Part shown: piece after piece, positions 11,901 to 26,200 of the stretch
Layout of the letters: each line of letters starts with the position of its first letter
Position numbering within the stretch: the stretch's first letter is position 1
From: Bostrychus sinensis
Lineage: Eukaryota > Chordata > Actinopteri > Gobiiformes > Eleotridae
Assembly: GCA_020698575.1 (NCBI GenBank)
Contig: CM036255.1
Coordinates: forward strand, 33,346,411-33,410,410
Direction: 5' to 3'
DNA: 64,000 nt
Notes under the pieces: generated by a model
Databases searched by the model: none
The model's input: the letters and a program-made list of their open reading frames with translations, nothing else
What the model was told of the DNA's origin: nothing
Translations under genes and position numbers: made by a program

Positions 11901-14181
11901 CCGCACAGAGTTCCTCAGCAGCTACCCTCTGAACATCGACGAGATCAACCTGATCCCAGGCTCTCTGGGCAGGATACGACCCCGGGACCCCAGATCTCTG
12001 ACATGTATGTGACTGGACCAGGTTTAGACAAATACACGCTCGACATCCTTCTGCAGAGGACAAACAGGGAATATATGGGCCCAGACCTAACAGTCCTGGT
12101 TTAATACTGATGTTGTCCTTGTTTATCCTAGTTTTAGTTAGCGCTGGTTACTACTTACTGGCGCCAATTACAAACTAAATAATGTAGTTCAGTGGTGGCT
12201 TCATCTGGTGGTATTTAGGAAATTTTAGCATTTCCGATTCCTGATTTAGCTGACTTTGGAGACAGTTTTATTCCTATTTCAGTCCTACTTTGTTTAGCGA
12301 TGGAGTTTGAAGGTAGATCACTGCATAGAGTTGGTTTTGTCCTGGTTTAGTCTTACATTAGTCTGTGTTTAGTCCTGGTTTAGTCTTACATTATTCTGTG
12401 TTTAGTCCTGGTTTAGTCTTACATTAGTTTGTGTTTAGTCCTGGATTAGTCTTACATTATTCTGTGTTTAGTCCTGGTTTAGTCTTACATTATTCTGTGT
12501 TTAGTCCTGGTTTAGTCTTACATTAGTTTGTGTTTAGTCCTGGATTAGTCTTACATTAGTCTGTGTTTAGTCCTGGATTAGTCTTACATTAGTTTGTGTT
12601 TAGTCCTGGTTTAGTCTTACATTAGTCTGTGTTTAGTCCTGGTTTAGTCTTACATTAGTCTGTGTTTAGTCCTGGTTTAGTCTTACATTAGTTTGTGTTT
12701 AGTCCTGGATTAGTCTTACATTAGTCTGTGTTTAGTCCTGGTTTAGTCTTACATTATTCTGTGTTTAGTCCTGGTTTAGTCTTACATTAGTTTGTGTTTA
12801 GTCCTGGATTAGTCTTACATTATTCTGTGTTTAGTCCTGGTTTAGTCTTACATTATTCTGTGTTTAGTCCTGGTTTAGTCTTACATTAGTTTGTGTTTAG
12901 TCCTGGATTAGTCTTACATTAGTCTGTGTTTAGTCCTGGTTTAGTCTTACATTAGTCTGTGTTTAGTCCTGGTTTAGTCTTACATTAGTCTGTGTTTAGT
13001 CCTGGTTTAGTCTTACATTAGTCTTTGTTTACTCCTGGTTTATGTCTTACATTAGTTTGTGTTTAGTCCTGGTTTAGTCTTACATTAGTTTGTGTTTAGT
13101 CCTGGATTAGTCTTACATTAGTCTGTGTTTAGTCCTGGATTAGTCTTACATTAGTTTGTGTTTAGTCCTGGTTTAGTCTTACATTATTCTGTGTTTAGTC
13201 CTGGTTTAGTCTTACATTAGTTTGTGTTTAGTCCTGGTTTAGTCTTACATTATTCTGTGTTTAGTCCTGGTTTAGTCTTACATTAGTCTGTGTTTAGTCC
13301 TGGTTTAGTCTTACATTATTCTGTGTTTAGTCCTGGTTTAGTCCCTGCTTTGTCCTTGTTCAGTAAAGCTCATTATGGCCCTGGTATTTTGAAACCTATA
13401 CCTGTTTTATTTTAATTTTTTTTAGATTTATCCTGATTTAGTTTTGGTCTAGTCCTTGTTTAGACCTATATCGTTTTGGTTGTCTTAGTCATTTTAGACC
13501 TGGTTTAGTCCTGGTTTGGTCCTGGTCTAGTCCTGGTTTAGTTCTAGATTAGTTACATCCTTATTCAGTCCTGTTTTAGACCTGGTTTAGTCCTAGATTA
13601 GTCCCTGTTTAGTCTAGTTTTAGCCCAGTTTTAGCCCAGCAGTTTTAGTTACTGCTGGTACAGACGTAGTTTTTTCTAAACATTAAAAGCTATAATTTTG
13701 TCAGCCATTTTGAAATCTGATCCCACTGAAACGTGTCCTGCTCCGTGTTTTGCAGACGACCCTAAAGTGGTGGTGGCCAACCTGACGGTGAGTACTCTGC
13801 GGTGACTGCGGTGCGTTCGAGTGCGTGGGAGTTGTCGGTTCGTTGACCCGTGCCCGTGTTGTTTCAGTGTAAAATGCCCACGCAGCACTTTAAGCCGTAC
13901 CTGAAGCAGCACTTGCCTAAACGGCTCCACTACGCCAACAACAGGCGCATCGAGGAAGTGCACCTGCTCATGGAGAGGAAGTGGCACATCGCTAAGTAAG
14001 ACCACTTTTTTAATTTATTTTATTTTATTTTTTTATATTTATTTCAAGCGTGAGAGAAATAAAAAAAAAATAAAAATAAAAAAAAATAATAATAATAATT
14101 GCAAAACAAACAACAATAGGAGGAAAGAGAAGAAAAAAACAACAAAGTTATTATTATTATTATTATTTTTAAATGTTATTA

Positions 14182-14214
<33 letters not shown>

Positions 14215-17200
14215 GGCGTCATTATTTCTAACTCTTCATGGAATTTATTTACCCACATAGAAGATAAGGAAATTATTATTATTTTTATTATTTTTATAAT
14301 TTATTTATTTGTTATTTTTATTATATTTTATTTATTTATTCTTCTTCTTCTTCTTATTATTATTACACCAATACATATTCATATCCGCATATATATTCAT
14401 ATTCATATTATTATATACATCTGTTATATGTTGTTTGTTCCTTGTAAGTCATAATATTGTTTTGTTTGTCTCATGTCTTATATATTACATGTAGGTATGT
14501 CTGCACCGGTAAATAAAAAAAAGAGAAAAAAAAAAACAAATAGAAAAATAAATATATACTAATGAAAACATATATGCATGATCTACATATTATACATACA
14601 TAAACAAAATTATGCACATTTACATATAATTTTACAGCTTAGTAAATCCCAGCGCTAAAGTCCTTTCCCAGATGACTTCCTTTTTATCACAATATAATAA
14701 TATAATAGGGATATTCATACAATTACATACATTTCTTTACTTATCTGTACATCATTTAATTAATAAATAGTTACTATCAATAATAAGTTCATAGTTATAT
14801 TTAATTAATAGTTAGTTATTTTTATAATAGTTAATCATTAGTTAATAGTTAAATAGTGATAAATTATAATAGTTAATGGCTATTGAAGTAATAATAATGT
14901 TAATTATATTCATAATAATGTTAATAACCCTTATCATAATTAAGGTCATCGTCACTAGTCACAGTCATTACCATTAGCACCATAAAAGTAATAATAACAA
15001 CCACAAAATGAATAACAATAACAGTAAATCTTACAGTGTGCATTAGATTAAATAAATGCATATATACACACATCCATACATATATCATACACATATATAT
15101 ACACATATATAGTAATTATGACAGTATCCTTTTAGTTATTTCATTTAATAAGCTATTTGTGTAGACTAACTTTATTTATTTATATTAATATCTACAAACC
15201 TGACGACCTGCCCTCCCCTGCTCTGTGTGGAAACAACACCATTTCTTTATACAACGACTTAAAGCCGTGAATATTTGGACATTGCTTGAGCTGTGCCCCA
15301 AAACCATTCCATAGTTTGACACCACACAGATGCACGGAAACTTTTCCTGGTGGCTTGGACTTTAAAATGTCCATGTCCCCTTAGGTTGATGAGGTTTTAA
15401 GATATTTTTCACCAACAAAAAAATACTTATATTGCAGAAATATTTTGCCACGACTAACTGGTGTTGTTGTCAACACCATAACTAATCGAGACCAAGACCA
15501 GTCCGAGTCCAGGGTGAACCAAGACCAAGACTAAAGGGGAAAAAAAATAAAATAAAAAATACATTACATACATTTAAATACATTACTTTTAATGCAACAG
15601 ACTCCACAAACAAACAGAGACCGATCACGTTCCTGTTTTTTCTGAAAGTTTTCAGGAAAGTAATTACTCCAAAATTATGACTAATGTTTTATAAATAAAA
15701 TCTCTGAGACGCCACATACAAGATAAGAGTAAACTTGGATTTAAGACTAGAGGTCGGCTGATACATCGAGCAGATTTTTGCATTTTTTAGTAAATTCTAG
15801 GCCAGTTCTTGCACTTTAATGTAGATTTTTGGTCAGGCACATGTCGGGGCCCCATGTGACTGAAGGACCCCATCTTGTCTCAGTTTGTTTGCAATTTAAT
15901 AAGCATTACTAAAACAAATGGCTAGATTATTAATTTCTCCCATCAAATTAAGAAAATCTGCCCCAGATATCAGTCCAAAAATAATCAGCAGTGTTTATCG
16001 GCCATCGGCTGCTCTTGAATTTTAAAAATCAGTATCGACATTGGCCTCAGAAAAACCCAAATCACTCGACCGATATTTGAGTAAAACTGCAGCTGAGGGT
16101 GACCACCTCAAAACGTACAAAAAGTGGGACAAGTTGTGCGATTTGGTGGGAAAAGGAGGGACAGGCTCGAGAAATAAAAGTTTTGATCTTAACATCTAAC
16201 TTACTGAGGGCCGATAAATCACCTGTGCTGTTTTTTATCAGAAAACCATATAAAACCATATATTACAGGGCCGTTTAGAAATAATGAGGTTCTTCATGTT
16301 AATGAGCAGTTTAGTCCTTTTCTTAGACCTGGTTTAGACCTGGTTTAGACCTGGTTTAGACCTGCTTTAGACCTGGTTTAGACCTGGTTTAGACCTGGTT
16401 TAGCCCTGGTTTAGACATGGTTTAGACCTGGTTTGGTCCTGGTTTAGCCCTGGTTTGGTCCTGGTTTAGACCTGGTTTAGACCTGGTTTAGGCCTGATTT
16501 GGTCCTGGTTTAGACCTGGTTTAGACCTGGTTTAGACCTGGTTTAGCCCTGGTTTGGTCCTGGTTTAGACCTGGTTTAGACCTGGTTTGGTCCTGGTTTA
16601 GACCTGGTTTAGACCTGGTTTAGCCCTGGTTTGGTCCTGGTTTAGACCTGGTTTAGACCTGGTTTAGACTTGGTTTGGTCCTGGTTTGGTCCTGGTTTAG
16701 ACCTGGTTTAGACCTGGTTTAGACCTGGTTTAGCCCTGGTTTGGTCCTGGTTTAGACCTGGTTTAGACCTGGTTTGGTCCTGGTTTAGACCTGGTTTAGA
16801 CCTGGTTTAGACCTGGTTTAGGCCTGGTTTGGTCCTGGTTTGGTCCTGGTTTAGTCCTGGTTTAGCCCTGGTTTGGTCCTGGTTTAGTCCTGGTTTAGCC
16901 CTGGTTTGGTCCTGGTTTAGTCCTGGTTTAGCCCTGGTTTGGTCCTGGTTTAGACCTGGTTTAGACCTGGTTTAGACCTGGTTTGGTCCTGGTTTAGACC
17001 TGGTTTAGACCTGGTTTAGACCTGGTTTAGGCCTGGTTTGGTCCTGGTTTGGTCCTGGTTTAGTCCTGGTTTAGCCCTGGTTTGGTCCTGGTTTAGACCT
17101 GGTTTAGACCTGGTTTGGTCCTGGTTTAGTCCTGGTTTAGCCCTGGTTTGGTCCTGGTTTAGACCTGGTTTAGTCCTGGTTTACTCCTGTCTTTTTTCTA

Positions 17201-20200
17201 AATAAGTCCAGGTTTAGATCCGGTTTAGTCTAGTGTTAGAGAAATACCAAGGTCAAGACCTCTGTGACCTTAAAGGTACGTACGGCCATGATTCCAATCT
17301 ATCAAGACGGGACGCCCACAAATATTTATTCTACATTTTATATGAAATGAGAAAGGGGTAGGTTTCATAAGAATTGTTCTTCGTCCTACTCCTGTTCTTA
17401 CATGAAAGAATGTATTGTATTATATTTGTCTATATATTGTAAATCTTATATATATCTTATATATGAATTTGGAAACATTTTAACTTACAACTATTTTATC
17501 ATAAATTAAATATTTGTCTTTTTAATACTTTTAACATTAGCTCATTTTCTGAAAGCTATTCAAATGAAATTGTATTTGACATTTTTATAATTAAATGATT
17601 TTGCCTTTTAGCTGTGTGGCTCACTCAGGATGTGTTGTGTCAAATCAGAGGCGACAGAGACCAAGAGAGAAGAAAAAGAGTAACAATAAAACAAAGATGG
17701 CGGCGCTGGAGGAGGTTTTTACACAGCGTTTACTGAACATGAGGCGAAAACAGCCGTGGTCTGTTCAGTCTCAGAGTAAACTGTGACTAACTTCAGCCCC
17801 AGTTGCTGCTTAAAAAGTTCAGCCGTTTCCTCCGCTGTGACCACTATCGCCCCCCAGCGGTCAACGCATGTACTGCCAGACAGAACGCTCCGTCCGTCTC
17901 CAACTGCGTATTTAACGTAGAGTATAAATGAACTTTAGAGACACACAACCATTCACTCTCTCATTCATTCACTGTGGGACATTTAGAGTCACCACTTCAT
18001 CTGTACACGAGTTTGTGTACAGAGTTCTGCCGCTTTTCATATTTTATGCATTTGTTTTTTGTCATAGTGCTGTCTGAAGTTATAAATAATTTAATCCTGT
18101 CATGGTTATGGGGGAAAATGTGGGGAAAAAAGGACCCAAAAATGCAGGACTGCCAATGAAATTTTACTTTTAATAAAAAGTGAAGCTCAAAGTCCAAAAC
18201 CAATAACTGAGGTAGGACAAAAATATACAAAAACTCCCAAAGCACGACAGATGGGAAAAAACAAACTTACATGGACATGGCAAGGAATGGCATAGGCAGG
18301 ACAGGACAGGGCAGGACAGGGCAGGACAGGGCAGGACAGGACAGGGCAGGACAGGGCAGGACAGGGCAGGACAGGGCAGGGACAGGGCAGGGCAGGACAG
18401 GGCAGGACAGGGCAGGACAGGACAGGACAGGGCAGGACAGGGCAGGGCAGGACAGGGCAGGACAGGGCAGGACAGGGCAGGGCAGGACAGGAAGTAAACC
18501 AGAAAAACACAAGGACAAACCAGACTACAAAATAAAACACAAGGGAAACAAAACAAAGGACAAAGACATGGATCATAACAAATCCGCTGGCAGGAGCTCA
18601 GTGTAAATCACTCAGGTTCTGTATCTGGTCGCTTTCTAAAACGGTGATGAAACAGTTTTTTTTTGTTTGTTTTTTTTTTCAGGAAAATGCCTGAGAAGTT
18701 GAGGAGCCGCTGTCTTTTCTTCGGAGATCACGGCTTTGACAACAAGATCACCAGCATGAGGGTAAGTTCTACACATCTGTACAGTACATGGGTCAGTAAA
18801 TCTGTATTTACAAAGGAATACTGTCGTCACTGGGAGTCACAAGTGTACTATTAGTGCCAGTCCCAAACCTGTGTAAATGGAAAGTCTTGTGTGAAGAAGG
18901 GCATCTGGTGGACAATCTGTGCCAAAAAATCAGTCTGGGAATCGCTGCACACGGAGGCAGAGAAAGGAAAAGAATAAATGCTGTGAACCTGGCTCACTGC
19001 TGAACCCTCTCTGTGTCCCTCGTCCTGAACTCTGTCTGAACGTCTCTGTCCCCGTCCCTGTCCCTGTCCTCGTCCTGTCCACAGACCATCTTCATCGGTC
19101 ACGGGCCGAACTTCAAGTTCCAGACGCAGGTCCCAGAGTTCGAGAACATCGAGCTCTACAACGTCATGTGTGGTGAGTTCAGGGCATCTCTGTTAAACAC
19201 GAGACTGTCCTCGGTCACGTCTCTCTCTCTCTGTGTCCCATGTCTCTGTGTGTCTCTGAGTGTCCCCTGTCTCTGAGTGTCCCATGTCTCTGATTGTCTC
19301 TGCATGTCTCTGTGTGTCTCTGAGTGTCCCCTGTCTCTGCGTGTCCCATGTCTCTGACTGTCTCTGCGTGTCTCTGAGTGTCTCTGATTGTCTCTGAGTG
19401 TCCCATGTCTCTGACTGTCTCTGCGTGTCTCTGAGTGTCTCTGATTGTCTCTGCGTGTCCCATGTCTCTTACTGTCTCTGCGTGTCTCTGAGTGTCTCTG
19501 ATTGTCTCTGAGTGTCCCATGTCTCTGACTGTCTCTGCGTGTCTCTGAGTGTCTCTGATTGTCTCTGAGTGTCCCATGTCTCTGACTGTCTCTGCGTGTC
19601 TCTGAGTGTCTCTGATTGTCTCTGAGTGTCCCATGTCTCTGACTGTCTCTGCGTGTCTCTGAGTGTCTCTGATTGTCTCTGAGTGTCCCATGTCTCTGAC
19701 TGTCTCTGCGTGTCTCTGTGTGTCTCTGAGTGTCCCCTGTCTCCGAGTGTCTCCTGTCTCTGCGTGTCCCATGTCTCTGACTGTCTCTGCGTGTCTCTGA
19801 GTGTCTCTGATTGTCTCTGAGTGTCCCATGTCTCTGACTGTCTCTGCGTGTCTCTGTGTGTCTCTGAGTGTCCCCTATCTCTGCGTGTCCCATGTCTCTG
19901 AGTGTCCCCTGTCTCTGAGTGTCTCTGCATGTCTCTGATTGTCTCTGAGTGTCCCCTGTTTCCGAGTGTCCCCTGTCTCTGAGTGTCCCCTGTCTCTGAG
20001 TGTCTCTGCGTGTCTCTGACTGTCTCTGAGTGTCCCCTGTCTCTGCGTGTCCCAAGTCTCTGACTGTCTCTGCGTGTCTCTGTGTGTCTCTGAGTGTCCC
20101 CTGTCTCCGAGTGTCTCCTGTCTCTGCGTGTCCCATGTCTCTGACTGTCTCTGCGTGTCTCTGAGTGTCTCTGATTGTCTCTGAGTGTCCCATGTCTCTG

Positions 20201-23200
20201 ACTGTCTCTGCGTGTCTCTGTGTGTCTCTGAGTGTCCCCTATCTCTGCGTGTCCCATGTCTCTGAGTGTCCCCTGTCTCTGAGTGTCTCTGCATGTCTCT
20301 GATTGTCTCTGAGTGTCCCCTGTTTCCGAGTGTCCCCTGTCTCTGAGTGTCCCCTGTCTCTGAGTGTCTCTGCGTGTCTCTGACTGTCTCTGAGTGTCCC
20401 CTGTCTCTGCGTGTCCCAAGTCTCTGACTGTCTCTGCATGTCTCTGTGTGTCTCTGATTGTCTCTGAGTGTCTCTGACTGTCTCTGAGTGTCCTCTGTCT
20501 CCGAGTGTCCCATGTCTCTGACTGTCTTTGCGTGTCTCTGTGTGTCTCTGAGTGTCCCCTGTCTCTGCGTGTCCCATGTCTCTGACTGTCTCTGCATGTC
20601 TCTGTGTGTCTCTGAGTGTCTCTGACTGTCTCTGAGTGTCCCCTGTCTCCGAGTGTCCCATGTCTCTGACTGTCTTTGCATGTCTCTGTGTGTCTCTGAG
20701 TGTCCCCTGTCTCCAAGTGTCCCCTGTCTCTGAGTGTCCCCTGTCTCTGAGTGTCCCCTGTCTCTGACTGTCTCTGAGTGTCCCCTGTCTCTGAGTGTCC
20801 CCTGTCTCCGAGTGTCCCCTGTCTCTGAGTGTCCCCTGTCTCTGACTGTCTCTGAGTGTCCCCTGTCTCTGAGTGTCTCCTGTCTCTGAGTGTCCCCTGT
20901 CTCCGAGTGGCCCCTGTCTCTGAGTGTCCCCTGTCTTTGAGTGTCCCCTGTCTCTGAGTGTCTCCTGTCTCTGAGTGTCCCCTGTCTCCGAGTGTCCCCT
21001 GTCTCTGACTGTCTCTGAGTGTCCCCTGTCTCTGAGTGTCTCCTGTCTCTGAGTGTCCCCTGTCTTTGAGTGTCCCCTGTCTCTGACTGTCTCTGAGTGT
21101 CCCCTGTCTCCGAGTGTCCCCTGTCTCTGACTGTCTTTGCGTGTCTCTGTGTGTCTCTGAGTGTCCCCTGTCTCTGAGTGTCCCCTGTCTCCGAGTGGCC
21201 CCTGTCTCTGAGTGTCCCCTGTCTCCGCCTGTCCTCAGACCTGCTGGGCCTGAGTCCGGCTCCTAACAACGGGACGTACGGCAGCCTGAACGACCTGCTC
21301 CGGGACCCGCCCTTCAGCCCCGCCATGCCACAGGAAGTGACCTCGCCGACCCCGCCCCTGGACCCCGAGGTCACCGCGACCTACGACCTCGGCTGCAGCT
21401 GCGACGACGAGGTCAGAGGTCACAGGTCACAGGGTCAGGAGTACAGTCAGTGACATCACAGGCTGCGTCCGAATATCAACCCCTCAGTCCCAGTGTGGTC
21501 CAGTCCTGTACAGGGACTGGGCAAAGTTTCTGGCCAATCAGAGCGCGAGTAGCTCTGACCAATCACAGAGCTCGTTACATCGCTTTCCTTTTTATTTTAT
21601 TTAACTTTAGCCAGGGCCAGGAACGCCACGGAATTAAATCCTCTTTTAAAAACTCATTTAAACAAACCATTTAGTAATCCGTTTATTAAAGGCTCTTTTA
21701 AAAACTCTTTTAAACAAACCATTTAGTAATCCGTTTATTAAAGGCTCTTTTAAAAATTCTTTTAATAAAAGCATTTAGTAATCCAATTATTAAATGCTCT
21801 TTTAATAAAAGTATTTAGTAATCTCTTTATTAAATAAACTTTTAAAAACTCTTTTAATAAAAGTATTTAGTAATCCATTTATTAAAGGCTCTTTAAAAAA
21901 CTGTTTTAATAAAAGCATTATTCCTTTTCGCGTAATGAATGATCAGTTTAATGAATAAATCAGTGTGGATTATTGCAGCTCTGTGCCTTCAGAGCCTAAG
22001 CCAGGGCTCTCCAACCTTTTTTCCTCTGAGAGCTACTTTTACAAAAGTAAAATGTCAGAGAGCGACTCGTGCTTTGTAACATTTCCTCAGCTTCCTCTGC
22101 TGATTCCCTTTAAGGTCTCAGGTGCTGGAGCCTGTTCCTGTAACTATGGGCCTTAGGCGGGGTACATCCCAGACCAGGAACCTGCGGGCCACACCCAGCC
22201 CCAGAACATCCCCATGAACTCAGAGTCCAACTGTGTTTCAGGCTCTTACTCTGCAGTTCATGGGAAACAAACGCTTTAACTCGGCCTGAAAAACTCAAAA
22301 CTGCAATAAAAAGACGTTTCTCATTTCTCTGGCACAGAACCTTGCAGAACAAAAAAATCAAATGCAGTTTGCAGCTCTTCTCAAGCTCTACCTGCACGAG
22401 TTTGATTGAGGTTGCCTTCATGAGAGCGTCTGGCCCATATCGTGTCTGCCAAGAAAAATTCTGGTGCTCGGACAAACGTAGACAGTCGTAAAGCTGACAC
22501 TTTCAACCCAAACAAAAACTTGTTTCACCTGAACATTCACCTGAACATTTAGAAAATGTTGGAGTCCACAGCTCACATTTTCCATTAAAAAACCAAAGCT
22601 TTAGCTCCCCTGAACGTGTTTTTGTCTGTAACAACTGTCATGGTCACTGCAGAGCGGCGTGACCTCCACAGAGCAGAGGAGTGAGGGAGGAGAGCAGGAC
22701 ACAGCCGAAAACACTTCCACAAAACATCAGGAAGAATAAATCTGGACATAGCATCACCCTAACCCAACAAACAAAAGTACCACAAACATACCTGGCTTCA
22801 TACAAACCATCTTTAAAAGACTAAAATGAGCCTAAACCAGGGCTAAACCAGGACTAAACCAGGACTAAACCAGGTCTAAACCAGGACTAAACCAGGACTA
22901 AACCAGGACTAAACCAGGACTAAACCAGGACTAAACCAGGACTAAACCAGGTCCAGTGTTGTGCAAGTTCACACTTTTCATGAACTAGTTCAAAGTTCAG
23001 TTCACACATGTTCAAAGTGAACTGTTCACGTTCATAGTTCACAATTTTAATTTTGAACTAGTTCAAAGTTCAGTTCATGTTATTTTTAGGTGAGATATGT
23101 AAATGAAAGGCTGAACTTGTTTTTCAAACTATGACTTCTATCACTATACATCTACCTTCTAGCCTCACTGTAGATCTTAAGGTGTACTCACACCAGGCCA

Positions 23201-26200
23201 ATGAACCGTGCCCAGGTCCGGAACGCCACGGCACAGTTGCCTCATGTGAGTGCTCCGCAGCGCGCCCAGGCGCGGTACGCTCCAGGACTTTGGCACGGTT
23301 GGAGGAGGTGGGCCACGGCACGGCGCGGTTGCTCATGCATGCGCGCACGCACGACTATGAGGCGTGTCATCTATGCAACTGTTCTTCTCTCGGTAAAAAG
23401 TGAATAAACTCCATTATCAACACTCGTACCAATGCCAGCGACTTGCGCTTACCTTTCTGAAGAAGAGAACAGACAGCAGCAGTAGTTGTGAAGCCTCTCT
23501 CATCGTCTGCGGTGCCTTCGCTGCTCCTCGTATGTGGTTTATTCCAAACGTGTGAGAGAGGACCGCGTCTCACCAACGAGACACAACGCAGAATCAAAAT
23601 AGCACAGATACTTCACGCCGCTGGTCTCACGTTTTCCACTACGCTGGTTTTAAAAGTGTTAGCGGCTCGCTCAGCTTTTAAACAAACTGCTCATCACGAT
23701 GACGTAGAAATCTGTCGCCCTCAGAGCTGATGACGTAACCGGACCACGGCACAGATCGTTTGTGCGGTGAGAGTGCGGGCCGGCGGGGGACTCAGACCTC
23801 GCCCCAATCTTACCTGGGCACAGCACGGTTTGAATGGCCCTGGTGTGAGTGCGCCCTTAAATTCTATCACACAAAATGGAGGTTTTTGCAGATATAAGCT
23901 TGCACAGAAAGGTAATTTTTTCCGTCAGAGTCTTTGTGGGACAATGTGTAAAATGTCTGTAAATGATCACAGTTAGAGGCAGTATCGTCTGTGTTCTCTG
24001 TGCCTTCACTTGCACTGCCAAAGATATTAGATTCAACTATCTTTGGCTTCACACTACTTTACCCAAGATGCATTGCGCACACAAGCGCTCTCTGGTGAAG
24101 CAGTGCAGTTTTGGAGCGGAGCCCGTGGGCAGTGAGGGACAGCGCTGTTTAAAAAGTGCAGCAGACCTCGTCACTCGACTCAGGGGAAAACAAATTCTGA
24201 CGTTTAATTGACGTTCATCTCACATAATCTGAACAAATTCACGTTCAAGTTCTTGATTTACAAATGTGTTGCGTTCAGTTCAAAGTTCACAGAAAAAGGA
24301 ACGCGTTCATTTGAACTCGGTCATGCACAACACTGACCAGGACTAAACCAGGTCTAAACCAGGACTAAACCAGGTCTAAACCAGGACTAAACCAGGTCTA
24401 AACCAGGACTAAACCAGGTCTAAACCAGGACTAAACCAGGTCTAAACCAGGACTAACCCAGGTCTAAACCAGGGCTAAACCAGGACTAAACCAGGTCTAA
24501 ACCAGGTCTAAACCAGGTCTAAACCAGGTCTAAACCAGGACTAAACCAGGACTAAACCAGGTCTAAACCAGGTCTAAACCAGGGCTAAACCAGGACTAAA
24601 CCAGGTCTAAACCAGGTCTAAACCAGGTCTAAACCAGGTCTAAACCAGGACTAAACCAGGACTAAACCAGGTCTAAACCAGGTCTAAACCAGGTCTAAAC
24701 CAGGACTAAACCAGGAATAAACCAGGGCTAAACCAAGACTAAACCAGGAATAAACCAGGGCTAAACCAGGTCTAAACCAGGACTAAACCAGGACTAAACC
24801 AGGTCTAAACCAGGACTAAACCAGGGCTAAACCAGGACTAAACCAGGACTAAACCAGGTCTAAACCAGGACTAAACCAGGTCTAAACCAGGACTAAACCA
24901 GGTCTAAACCAGGTCTAAACCAGGTCTAAACCAGGACTAAACCAGGAATAAACCAGGGCTAAACCAAGACTAAACCAGGAATAAACCAGGGCTAAACCAG
25001 GTCTAAACCAGGACTAAACCAGGACTAAACCAGGTCTAAACCAGGACTAAACCAGGGCTAAACCAGGGCTAAACCAGGACTAAACCAGGACTAAACCAGG
25101 TCTAAACCAGGACTAAACCAGGGCTAAACCAGGACTAAACCAGGACTAAACCAGGACTAAACCAGGACTAAACCAGGTCTAAACCAGGGCTAAACCAGGT
25201 CTAAACCAGGTCTAAACCAGGACTAAACCAGGACTAAACCAGGTCTAAACCAGGTCTAAACCAGGACTAAACCAGGAATAAACCAGGGCTAAACCAAGAC
25301 TAAACCAGGAATAAACCAGGGCTAAACCAGGTCTAAACCAGGACTAAACCAGGAATAAACCAGGGCTAAACCAAGACTAAACCAGGAATAAACCAGGGCT
25401 AAACCAGGACTAAACCAGGTCTAAGCCAGGACTAAACCAGGTCTAAACCAGGACTAAACCAGGACTAAACCAGGTCTAAACCAGGTCTTAACCAGGTCTA
25501 AACCAGGACTAAACCAGGAATAAACCAGGGCTAAACCAAGACTAAACCAGGAATAAACCAGGGCTAAACCAGGTCTAAACCAGGACTAAACCAGGACTAA
25601 ACCAGGTCTAAACCAGGACTAAACCAGGGCTAAACCAGGGCTAAACCAGGACTAAACCAGGACTAAACCAGGTCTAAACCAGGACTAAACCAGGGCTAAA
25701 CCAGGACTAAACCAGGACTAAACCAGGACTAAACCAGGACTAAACCAGGACTAAACCAGGGCTAAACCAGGACTAAACCAGGGCCAAACCAGGTCTAAAC
25801 CAGGACTAAACCAGGGCTAAACCAAGACTAAACCAGGACTAAACCAGGGCTAAACCAGGGCTAAACCAGGACTAAACCAGGACTAAACCAGGTCTAAACC
25901 AGGACTAAACCAGGACTAAACCAGGACTAAACCAGGGCTAAACCAGGGCTAAACCAGGACTAAACCAGGACTAAACCAGGTCTAAACCAGGTCTAAACCA
26001 GGTCTAAACCAGGGCTAAACCAGGATTAAACCAGGACTAAACCAGGACTAAATCAGGTCTAAACCAGGACTAAACCAGGACTAAACCAGGACTAAACCAG
26101 GTCTAAACCAGGTCTAAACCAGGACTAAACCAGGGCTAAACCAGGGCTAAACCAGGACTAAACCAGGACTAAACCAGGACTAAACCAGGACTAAACCAGG

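Noticed and set aside
12005..12104. Continuation of exon e9 past 12004 (open to 12104 in another frame)
   Set aside because: The gtatgt donor at 12005 restores the conserved YDPK junction with e10; reading through gives a stop or a foreign frame.
17595..17786. Short ATG frame in good context (aagATGGcg, 29 codons) in intron 11
   Set aside because: No recognisable protein similarity, no splice partners, too short to support.
19156..21374. Open frames up to 499 codons on the - strand (RDTQRHAETVRD...)
   Set aside because: Translation of the intron 13 array; the apparent unique N-terminus is the antisense of exon e14.
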